From positions 285,199,957-285,263,956 of the forward strand of contig NC_081410.1 in assembly GCF_030272615.1 (NCBI RefSeq): a DNA stretch of 64,000 nt, read 5' to 3'. The stretch is from Cryptomeria japonica. Its lineage: Eukaryota > Streptophyta > Pinopsida > Cupressales > Cupressaceae. Under the pieces are notes generated by a model. That model saw only the letters and a program-made list of their open reading frames with translations, did not search any database and was not told where the DNA came from. The position numbers and the translations under genes are program-made. Of this stretch, positions 1-10,800 are shown one piece after another (the first letter of the stretch is position 1; each line of letters starts with the position of its first letter).

Positions 1-2176
1 TATTTCCTGGTACCGGTTAGCGATATTTGATGATATGGTTCAGTGATTTTGGTCCGGCTTATGGGAACAGTTTCTAACATGCTGAAGGTGCTTCTTGATC
101 ATGTTCTAATTGTTTGGTGGCTTCGCATTGGCTGGCGTGTTGTTATGATGGTCCTATTTGGATCCCGTTAGATATTCTGTGTTATTACACTGAGGGTTTC
201 TACCGATTGGTGAAAAGTGTTGGAGATTGGTCTTAGTGTGGTTTCCGGCAAATGTAATTGTTTGGGAATTTGAATTGGGTCCATGCTATGTAATGTAAAT
301 CATAATATTGGTCCGGTTATATCATGTAATGTAATTTTTGTAATTATGGGTTTATGGGTTTAGGGTTTAGCCGACCTTATCATTAAGGTTGATGATTTGT
401 ATTTATAGGTGACTTATTCATGTAATCTGGATATGGATGGTATCGATGGTTATGTCTGCATTATCAGAGAAAGGTCTATGTGCGAACAGTGATATATCAT
501 TCAGCAAAAGGTTGTAAAGGATTTGGTGTTGCAGAGCAGACATTTGTGCTTAACCAGGACTATATCAAGCATTAGGAGATGCTATTTCCACAATTCATTC
601 TTTCCGGATTGTAGTCCAATGTTTTTGTAAGTCAGTGAGACTTTCTTTTGTGATGAGCAGTGAGCTCTAGGTGGTTGGCCTGATTGCAAGTGCAATCCCC
701 ATTGTAATTATTTCACATACTGCTGCAGAAATATTATCTGATTGTGGGTAGAGTTTCCCACCATGGTTTTTCCCTTTCCACGTCAAAAACATTGGTGTTG
801 TGTGTACTGTGCTTTCATGCTTTATCTTTCATTGTGTTGGTTTCTTTGTGCTTCGGTATAAAGGTTATAATCTGCATTAACTGCGAATATTGGTACCCCC
901 CCCCCTTCTTAGTTTTCTCCTGGTATCAAAATTGTCTAACATGAGAAACTACTGATCATTCCAACTAAACAAGCTAATGTCAACACTGTATCTCGGTTGG
1001 ATATGGTTATGCTATCTCGGTTAGACTTGGTGTTTGTCTTGGTTTTGGCTGTGATTTTGATCTGGTATGATTTAATCCCTGTATTCGATTTTGGATGGTT
1101 ATTCAGGATGGCTACATGCTTGTCACATTCTGTTGGTTCATGATTTGGTGCTTCGAAAGCTATCGCTTATGTTCCCGGTTGGTATTTCCTAGTACCGATT
1201 AGCTTTACCGGTTAGCGATATTTGATGATATGGTTCAGTGATTTTGGTCCGGCTTATGGTAACGGTTTCTAACGTGTTGAAGGTGCTTCTTGATCATGTT
1301 CTAATTGTTTGGTGGCTTCGCATTGGCTTGCGTGCTATTATGGTGGTCCTATTTGGATCCGGTTAGATATTCTGTGTTATTACACTGAGGGTTTCTACCG
1401 GTTGGTGAAACGTGTTGGAGATTGGTCTTAGCGTGAATTCTGACGGATGTAATTGTTTGGAATTTGAATTAGGTCCATGCTATGTAATGTAAATCATAAT
1501 ATTGGTCCAGTGATATCGTGTAATGTAATTTTGTAATTATGGGTTTATGGGTTTAGGGTTTAGCCGACCTTATCATTAAGGTTGATGATCTGTATTTATA
1601 GGTGACTTATTCATGTAATTTGGATATGGATGGTATCGATGGTTTTGTCTGCATCATCAAAGAAAGGTCTATGTGTGAACAGTGATATATCATTCAACGG
1701 AAGGTTGAAAAGGTTTTGGTGTTGCAAAGCAGACATTTGTGCTTAACCGGGACTGTATCAAACATTAGGAGATGCTACTTCCACAGTTCATTCTTTCTGG
1801 ATTGTAGTCCGATGATTTTGTAAGTCAGTGAGACTTTCTTTTGTGATGAGCAGTGAGCTCTAGGCGGTTGGCCTGATTGCAAGTGCAATCCCCATTGTAA
1901 TTATTTCACATACTGTTGCAGAAGTATTATCTGATTGTGGGTAGGGTTTCCCAGCATGTTTTTTCCCTTTACCGGGTTTTCCAGGTCAAAAACATTAGTG
2001 TTGTGTGTACTGTGCTTTCATTCTTTATCTTTCATTGTGTTGGTTTCTTTGTGCTCCGGTATAAAGGTTGTAATCTGCATTAACTGCAAATATTGGTAGA
2101 AAACTGATTCACCCCCCCCCTCTCAGTTTTCTCCCGGTATCAGAACTATCTAACATGAGAAACTACTGATCGTTCC
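1..2176 (+). repeat. Tandem 1195-bp LTR-plus-leader repeat, about 1.8 copies
   Basis: The sequence beginning accggttagcg at position 12 recurs at 1207, and both copies run in parallel (period 1195 bp) to the shared end aacaagctaatg at about 979 and 2175. The first copy is cut by the window edge. Near the end of each copy are a C-run followed by a degenerate primer-binding-site-like tggtatcaaaa / cggtatcagaa (about 919 and 2136). This is the usual layout at the 3' end of a Copia LTR and the start of its leader, so the unit is read as LTR plus leader, tandemly duplicated (for example by unequal exchange). The copies differ by scattered substitutions and small indels. No coding potential seen. 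The repeat itself is certain; its LTR identity is inferred. Confidence 0.7.
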
Positions 2177-3673
2177 AACTAAACAAGCTAATGGCATCCC
2201 CTAGTTGCCCCACCGCTTGCATAGGTTTTCCTTGGCATGATGAGTGTCTTCAAGTGTGTTAAGGTGTGCATTCGAGGTGGATGGTTCCCTCATCCTACCT
2301 TGGTGTTGTGTGCACGAGAGCATGCAATCGTAGGTTAGTACTTGATCGTTCATGTGATGTCATCCCACCCTCAATTTTGCTCCACCATTGGTAAGTCTTC
2401 CATTTGTGCCACCTTGCTTGGAGCAATGGTGTGGTCACTCCTATTGTTAGTGTCCTTGTGTCATGATTACCATGCCACTTGTCTGCAAGTTGATGTGCAA
2501 TGCAACATGTCAATGTCATATCTTAATCGTTGGTGATGTTGTTGAAAAAAATTGTTCAATTGGATAATGTCCTAAGTGTGTGGCTTGGGGCATTACACAA
2601 AGACAAAGGAGTGATTGTATAAATGGTTAGTTATTCCATTTGGGCTATCATCTACACAAGAGAACATTTCCCAAGCATGGATGAGTGAACACCTAGATAA
2701 TGCCTTCATGGCACAAAACATACAAATAATCATTTATTTTCCTTAGATGGTTTTGTCCTTAGACTCCCTTTGACCCACTCTATCATTCCTAAAAATCTCT
2801 CTCTTTTCTTTGCTTCCTATTTCCCAAATTCCTCCTAGCTTTGTAATTACAATTTTACAATTTCATACAATTTCAAATCAACAAAATTTGTAATGCCAAT
2901 ACAAGTCTCTTACATTTCTTTGTAATGCATTCACTCTATGCCCCCAATCTTTATCTATTCAACTCCCATCCCTTACCCTTCATAATCCTTGATTGACTCC
3001 TCATTATCAAGTGTGCAAAAGTGGAAAAAGCCAACAATGTGTGGACTCTTTGCCAAAGAGTGAACTAGAGCCTATGGTGACACACTACCCATAGCAAGAA
3101 AGAGCAAGCTAAAATCTCAACCAATTTTCTTAAAGGGGGTGATGACTCAATGTGGTCAGACAGATGTAGAGAAGATGGTGCCAAAATGTATCCATCCAAG
3201 ACGAGGTCATCCAACCTCTCCTACGCCTACAATCCTATCACCTCCAACGAAAGTCAATATATCAACCATCCTAGCCCATTGGATGAATCACATTCCATTC
3301 TTTTAAATGGAACCCATGAGGTAGACCTCTTGTACACACTATCCTTTCAGATATTAACCTACTCTATCATGTCTAACCAAGACACAAAATGTGACACAAA
3401 AGAAATAGAATCAGCTATAGCACAATAAATATCGCAAATAAATAGATTTAGCTCCCTGAAAAGATAATAAAACACCAATCCAAGCTAGATACATGAGCAT
3501 GAACAAGATTATCTCATTCTACACATACAATCAAAGAAAGCATTTTACAATTTAGTCTATTGACTCTAGACCATTCATATGGTCAAAATACAGTCATACA
3601 AACAATAAGATATAATACACAGCTTCCAAAAACCTTTAGTAGGTCAAACTATAGCACATTTTAAGGAGAGTAG
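2177..3673. other. Intergenic or intronic stretch, no gene recognised
   Basis: Low-complexity AT-rich sequence with only short shadow ORFs (for example 2342-2536 and 3150-3428), none with a recognisable motif. The string ggggcattaca near 2588-2598 resembles the end of a TGTAAT-type LTR, but no matching start was found. If the SAC phosphatase gene continues leftward, this stretch lies inside one of its introns. Confidence 0.4.
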
Positions 3674-4490
3674 TGGGTTGTAATGTCCCTTATTAGGAGG
3701 ATGTCAGTTTACCAATAATTAGCATATATCATTAAATACTATTATGCCTTAAATTAAGCGTTTGAGATTAGAGAACAACTAATTCTTCATAATACAATCA
3801 ATAACCAGTTATATTTAGGGTTTATCCTTATTACTTCCCTAACGCTAATGAAGGATGTGGAATTACTATGCTAGGGCACTTGTAAACCAATCTACAAGCA
3901 AGCTCCCTCAAGATTTCAGGTTCACAGGTCCATACCCCATCTTGGGACTTCTCCCTCGGGGTTTCCGGAACACCTGTCCGTACCCCATTTTGGGACTTAC
4001 CCGTCTTGTAAGGAATTACTCCACCTCTCCCTACACAAACCAACCTATCCTCACAAAGGCATTAGCAAATGATTAAGGAATGGGCTATGAGTACACTAAC
4101 TTATAATGCATTGTGAATGTATATGAAATTAAGTATGATTGTCATACATATTGCAGTCTATATTAATATTACTATTACATCCTACATAAGACATTATCAG
4201 GCTTCATATACTAAGCATACATATTAAGCACAGCCCCATGCATACCACCAGGAACAAGGATGTTACTGCCTGTAACTTAATAGCAATTCTGATCTGATCG
4301 ATGGTGATGTCACTGGATGCTTTGATTCCTTTCCTTTATATCTCCCAATGTGAAGGAGAGGTCACACCTCTTCATCATGTATGCCCTTTGGCAAGAGACA
4401 CACGCTTTCACCATTAGCACCCTTTGAAAGAGTGCAACTCTTCATTATTTCCTCTTTTTGAAAGGGACACAACCTTTTACAATCAGATCT

Positions 4491-6693
4491 TGTAATGTCC
4501 CCATTTTCATGAGCATCAATTCGCAGAGGGGTTTGGCCTATTATTTGACCCTCGTAGGCCAAAGAGTTGATAAGAGGGTCGTTTGGGCAATTTCTTGTGG
4601 CTTCACATTCTCTTTCTATATGATTTTTTGGTGAGATAATGTGTTCTCATGTATGTTGTCAATTGCACTTTATATTATAATGATATTTTAATTATCTAAA
4701 GTGCAATTAAATAATAAAATCACTTAAATAATATTTTTATTTTAAGGGGAATCTTCTAGAAAGTTCAATTAAATATTATTTTATTTCTTCTAGAAGGAGG
4801 CCGACCTCTTGAAAGAAAAGAATAAATAGAGAGGGCAGCCTCATTGTTGGGCATCTAGTTGTTGAATATTGCTTTGCTATGATCATTTGTAGAGCCAAGG
4901 GCTTCTGCAGAGTTCTATTGGTCTTTGGGAATGATACCTCCCATTGATTCGCATAACTGAGGTGGTGAAAGATTCCTCCGAAGGGTTGCAGCTGAGAGGA
5001 AGACATTTCAGTCTTTCTAATTGAGCTTCATTGGTGGCCATAGGCCAAATTTTCTGAGGTCATCTTGCATAGCAAAATGGAGATCATTGGTAGAATTAGA
5101 TTGCATTGGTTAGTTGCATTGGAGGTATATTGGAGGCGTTGGAGGACTGATTTTATTATTTTTTGAAGCCTGATGTAAAGTTACAGTCATATTGGACAGC
5201 CATTGAAAACCACAATTTCACTCATGGAGGGTTCATACTTCATACTACATCGATTCCACTTGCTAATTGGAGCGCCCTCTTTCTTGGGTCATAGCAATGG
5301 AGTTTAGTGCTTTAAGGAGACAAAAGGGAAGCCATTTATTTATTATTGACATTCATATCAGAATAGGGGCGATTTTGGAAAAGTGGTCGATTTGGCAAGA
5401 GGAGAGCATAAAGTGTATTGATATTGCTTGCTTCTTCATCCTCACTCCTAGGCGCTTCATCCAGGTTCACTTTGCATTGTTTGCATTCTAAGTTACCGGG
5501 TTCGCCCATGGACCCCCCTGGTACTAGTCCTGGTTCGAACGGGTTCCTGGTTCAGGTCCGGTTCGGACTGGGTTCGACCAGGGTTCGAAAAACCCAAAGG
5601 TGGTTCGTCCCTGGTCGAAACCGGGTCGAACCCAGTCGAACCCAGGCGGACCCAGGTCGAACCCAGGCGGCTAGGTGGCCCAAAAAAGCAAATTATATGC
5701 AAAATTTAATTTATTTTTTTGAATTCCGCCTGCTAAAAAGTGAAACTTATACCCTAAAAGTGACTTCTAAAACATTATATTCACTCATTTCACCTCATTT
5801 GTGTTGCAAACATATGTTTTATGAGAGCAGGTTGAAGAAAGGGTGAACAAAATTTGGCTTCCAAGATCAAAGAGGAGTTGAAGACTGATGTTTGTTTTGT
5901 TGTTTATATCATGCTATGTGACATGCAAATTTTTAATTCATGCTTATAGGCTTCACAAATATCAAAATATATATATATATAAAAAAAAAAAAAAAAAAAT
6001 TTACATGTTTTTGTACTAACGAACCCAAACCCCTTTTCAAAATTTTGCCGTACCGGCGTACCAGGTCTTCGAACCCGAACCGGTAACTTAGTTTGCATTC
6101 AAATTTCAATCATGTACGCATGAATTTATGGGCTATCATTAGTACTCAGAATTTTCTGAAATAGTATTTCATTGTAAGCCAATAGTCTTGGCCATTGCTT
6201 AAGTACTTTGTAATCAGTCAATTGCTTTTCAATAATAAGGAGGAATAGGTAGCATTCAGCTCATATGTTGTTACTCCAATTAATTAGTTGCATGCCAAAT
6301 GTTTGTAAAAATGTCTCTTGGCTGTAGGTGCACATTTTTCATTTGAAATTCATATATGCATTGGAAAAATCAAAAGAAGTCATTAACGCATTGAGTTTAT
6401 AATTTAGATATCATAGAAATCATTTGCAGTTGCATTTCTTGTGTCAATAACACGCAAAGTTATGCAAAGCCTTTCTTGTGTCAATAACACGCAAGGTTAT
6501 CAAACTGAAACTCAGACCAGCAAGCTAAATGTTTGTATGTGAATTGTTTGATATTATTCCTTGGGCCATAAACATCAAGAAGGCAATCAAATTTTGATAA
6601 CAGCAGGTTTAGAGATTGTAGGACAAATGTTTGACAATATTCCTTGAGCCTATCTTCAGCATTTTAAGGCCATAATCAGCAAGGGATATTACA
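4491..6693 (+). mobile_element. Solo LTR 'B' nested in LTR A
   Basis: Starts TGTAATGTCCCC at 4491 and ends GGATATTACA at 6693; the outermost bases are inverted with one mismatch. It is flanked by gatct at 4486-4490 and 6694-6698. With the hAT-like insertion and its TSD removed it is about 1.59 kb. An ATAAATAGAGAGGG string near 4825 looks like an LTR TATA box and would make it plus-strand. No internal coding region is present. The terminal motif relates it to LTRs A and C, but its interior does not obviously align with A, so it is probably a different family. Confidence 0.8.
5488..6091. mobile_element. 604-bp nonautonomous hAT-like DNA transposon (MITE)
   Basis: The termini are a perfect 12-bp inverted repeat, CTAAGTTACCGG at 5488-5499 and its complement at 6080-6091. 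The flanks are the 8-bp direct repeat tttgcatt at 5480-5487 and 6092-6099. An 8-bp TSD with short terminal inverted repeats fits the hAT superfamily. A 10-bp TSD reading (gtttgcattc, with inverted repeats starting TAAGTTACC) is also possible and would suggest a Mutator-like element. The left 180 bp is packed with GGTTCGA / CGAACCC motifs, and a few recur at the right end, as subterminal transposase sites would. An AT/A run lies at 5967-5999. No transposase is encoded. It is the youngest layer of the A-B-hAT nest. Confidence 0.85.
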
Positions 6694-7204
6694 GATCTGC
6701 ATTTTTATTTAAATCAAATCTGCAGTTCTGATTCCCCAAATTATCCCCCTCTCAAATGAGGTTCTCTTCCCCCTTTTATATCTCATGTTTGAGGGAGTCA
6801 CAACTTTTCCTTCCATGTCATTTGACCATTCATTAACTAAATTAAATTTTAATTATATTTAACTATATTCTTTTATATTTTATTTTTATTTTTATTCTTT
6901 TGTATTTTAATTTTATTATTACTATTTATTATTAAATTCTATTTCAAAGTGGGGACATTACATGGGTTGTGCTGTAGTCCTTGATCCATACTATGATCCT
7001 TCTAAAGACTTTCAATCCCCGCAGTCTAGCTAGATTGCACAAATTACTTATCAAACTATTGAATCACTTGCATTCTTTGCACATTCTTGTACTATTGTAT
7101 CATGAAAGTTAATGTAAGTTATAAGTTAATCTTGTAGCTTTTTGTTAGCATTGGGATGTTTGTTTTAGTTAATGCTTATGAAACTTTGAGGTTGCATTTT
7201 GGAG

Positions 7205-7560
7205 GTTGTTACCAAAATAATTAAATTAAGAAGATAATTAGTGCAAAAGAAAATCTCCAGCGTGAAAAGCATATACAACACACATAGAAAGAGGACTTGA
7301 AGTGCACTGACAGAATATACAAACAAATTGACAGCTTGTGTACACAAATCAAGGTACATTTTAAGGACCATGCCTTAACCAAGAACTAAACCCATCCATA
7401 TAAACCCATAAAACAATAAAATCAAGAAGATAATTACAGCAAAAAGAATATATCCATATTGGAAAAAAGCATATCCAACACATGGAAAAAGAATTTGAAT
7501 TGTGTTCAGAGCAGATGTTTAGCTGAATAATAATGTTAAACACCAAGCTTCATCGTCTCT
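7205..7560. repeat. Diverged tandem duplication, about 180-bp unit
   Basis: Two adjacent segments (about 7205-7375 and 7385-7560) share ordered blocks such as aagaagataatta, aaagcatat.caacacat and a common flank order. Their minus-strand translations also resemble each other (CTNYLLNLIIL against CCNYLLDFIVL). This looks like an old local duplication inside an intron of the SAC gene. No coding function is proposed. Confidence 0.5.
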
Positions 7561-7819
7561 ATTGAAAACAACTGTAGAAGCAATGTTCTTATCATCCCAC
7601 TAATTATTCTTCACAAAGACAATAATTACCACAATGTAAAATCAAAATTTCTGATTGAATGGACATACCATCTCAATAAGGATCCTTACCCAATAAATTC
7701 CAAAAATGTAAAAACAAAAGTTATGGTTAATCAAGAGCATGTGAAATCCTACTGTTGAAAAAGTCTTCAAAATATAGGGATTTATATGACTAACAAACTT
7801 GAAATTTTGATTAACATAC

Positions 7820-10800
7820 CTGCTTCCAAAGTGGCAGCATCTTGGACTCAATTTTCAAGCTGTCAGACCTTTGTGCACTTCAAATCCAGCATTGCACATA
7901 CAATCAAATAAGTAGTGATCCTTTTTCATAACAGAACAATATTGACATAGCACTCAAATAATTTACATCCACCCAAAACATTATCCAACATTAAAGAGAT
8001 CAATCTGTGACCTTACTTTAGAGTTAAATCTACATCATATGAAAAGTACAAGCCAGGTGTTTTCTCTGCAGTCCTCAACAGCTTGGTAAACTCGTCCTCA
8101 GCTTTTTTCTGCTAAATCATTAATTCATAACACATATAGTTGAAAACCTTAAGCTGACATATCAAAAATCTAAAATTATATGAATTAATGTTTACCTCCT
8201 GCGGTGTTGACTTTTGCAAAGCAGAATTGCAAGGCAGGAATCGCATATCTAGAACCCTAAAAATGGGATGGCCCCTATAAGATCCAACACATTCACGAGC
8301 AGTAATGGCCAGAGCATATGCCCCTGTACATTACATAATAAATAGTTAAAAGCATGCAGGGAATACACTCAATGCAATGATCTCGAAACACTTTGTTGGC
8401 CTTTAGTTTTAAATAATAGGAAAATGAATTTAATAATTTCAGAGCCCAAAAGAAAGATTATTAGTTGGCCTTTAGTTTTAAGCATACGTATAGTTAGCAA
8501 AAATAGCCTAGCAATAAACTAAACTTGTTAATGCAAAATTTTAGATATGAATGAAATCATACCAATGATTGGTATACCTTTTGTAGCTAAAGATAACAAA
8601 AGAAAATTTTATTTATATAAAATTAATGTTTCCAATATTTTTCTCAATTAAAATAAGAAACTATCAAATGAGTATATATCTAAAACCAGAAGCAAAAAGG
8701 GATTGCATTTACTTTATGGCAACATTTTGAAATGGGCCCAATTTTCTCTATTTTCATTAAGGTAATACTACCAACGGGCATGACAAAGGACACAATTACC
8801 TTATAGATCAATCTAACATTACCAAAGCCCATAGCAAAAAGAACTTCTGAAGTTTTTTGTATCTTGGAGCTGTAACATATGTACTCTTTTTATATCAAAC
8901 AAACTCTTGCACCTTGGTGCTACTTTCCCACTCTTGTTTGTATGTACATTGATAGATGTGAATTTCCTCAGCAAAATATTTTCAACTTCTCCATCTTAGG
9001 AAAATCAACAAAATATATACTATATGAAGGACCAGCAAGAGACAGCTAACTGCAACAGCTACAAAAATATATTACTCCCTCTTTCCAAGGAAAGTGTTTT
9101 TCTGTCAAACCCAGTCTCTCCCTTAGCAACTCAAACTTCCCTTCGGCCAAAGAAGTTGTCAAAATATCTACAACCTATAAATCCTAGGGAACATACTTAA
9201 GAACCATTGGTCCCTTCTAAACTTGGTCTCTGAGGAAATGATACCAAATGTCTGTATACTTAGAGTGATTGTTTACTAGATCAAGTGATGTTGGCATCAC
9301 TCATTATCGAAGATAGTGATGCCACCATCCCATCTATGGATATACATGATAGTTGATACAACCAATAGGAACCAATCCTGATAGATAGTGATGCAACCAT
9401 CTCTTCTAGACTAGAGGCCGCCATCTATGAAATAGACATTGATGCTGATTCCTCAGGAACTTGATGCAACTTTGATTGTCACAATACACAATTCTTGGCT
9501 CCATCATCTAATAGGTAACTTCTTTTGTGAGCTTGTGAAGCTAAATATCCTTGCAACTAGTAGAAGAAGCGGCCATGTACTTTTCCTTTGTTGAACTCAA
9601 TATCATTGCTGCCTACTTCTTGTCAAACCAAGATATGATACCTAACTCCAAGTTGAAACAAAACCCTCAAATGCTCTTCCTAGCACTAGTATCACCTACT
9701 CAATCTAAACGCACAAAGCCATGCAACATCAACTCTCCATGTCCAACATACCTCAACCCATTCTGATTAGTCCCCCTCATGAATTGGAGCATGTGATTTG
9801 TGGCAATCCAATGAATCCACCTTGGGTCAACTATGAACTAGCTCTATGAATTCACTACAAATCAACTATAATATCATGTATTCACAAAGTACACGAGGGA
9901 ACCTATCAACTTCCCATACACAAAAAATATCCCCCAAATCTTATTTTGAATTCAAAATCAGCTTCATATTTGGAACCAATGGAATACCCAAAGGCTTGCA
10001 ATCCACCATTTGAATTCTTTATAATCCCTATTGTTTACTTCCCATGACCGAGGAAAATCTCACATGTACCTTGCCACACCTTAAGACCCAAAGTGCATAA
10101 AGTCAATGTCCTTCATATCAAAAAGTTGGCACCATTCACAGCTATCTATAAGGATCATGTCATCCACATACAATACCAAAAATAACAAATCAGATTTGTA
10201 AAACAAATAGTAAAGGTTAGAATTTGTAGAAGTCTTGGTGAAGCCCAACTTCAATAATTACTCATCAATCCATGAGTATGAAACATGTGGTGCTTGCTTC
10301 AACCCATATAGGGCCTTTTTCAATTTGCATACATGGGTCTCTTGTTCATGCAGCTCAAACTCCTTAAGCCAAACATACACTTCTTCATCTATCCTACCAT
10401 TTAGAAAAGTGTGTCTTGCAATTGCAACGAATGCCTTGCCATAGTCAATGCACTCTCTGTGGAAGGACCCTCATGCAACAAAACTCACCTTGTACTTCTC
10501 TATGCTGTGGTTTGCTGCATGTCAAAACTTGTATCACCACATGGAATCAACTACTGACTTCCTTCTACACTTAACACTATCTCTAAAACATTGTGCTACA
10601 CAATAGAGTGATACTCCTCTACCATGTTTCTCAACCACACATATTGAGAATTTTCCTACTCAAAACTAGAAGGCTCTACATCAATGATGGAATTCATAAA
10701 TACAATATAACTTACAGAAACTTCTTAGGGGTATGATTTACCTAAACAAAATTCTTCAAGGCACCTACTTGTTATTGTTCCTCCTACAATGTCTAAGTAA

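Larger units (their letters stand above)
3679..6962. mobile_element. Solo LTR 'A' (TGTAATGTCCC type), interrupted by LTR B
   Basis: The element starts TGTAATGTCCC at 3679 and ends GGGGACATTACA at 6962. The ends form an 11-bp terminal inverted match starting TG and ending CA. It is flanked by the 5-bp duplication tgggt at 3674-3678 and 6963-6967. Removing insertion B plus its duplicated gatct leaves about 1.08 kb, a plausible single LTR. No primer-binding site, polypurine tract, gag or pol is present, so it is read as a solo LTR left by LTR-LTR recombination. It contains a diverged direct repeat around 3920-4010 built on a shared tacccca..ttgggactt core. A Gypsy origin is likely for this LTR type but not shown. 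Confidence 0.8.

Noticed and set aside
349-371. Telomere-like gggtttaggg (again at about 1545-1566)
   Set aside because: Only about two units, present at the same point of each 1195-bp repeat; chance content of the repeat.
5497-5670. tRNA genes or Pol III promoters suggested by GGTTCGA strings
   Set aside because: No A-box, acceptor stem or cloverleaf; the strings are reiterated and bounded by the hAT-like TIRs.
4491-6962. A single element from 4491 to 6962 with 12-bp perfect inverted ends
   Set aside because: Flanks do not match (gatct against tgggt). Pairing 3679 with 6962 and 4491 with 6693 gives perfect TSDs for both.
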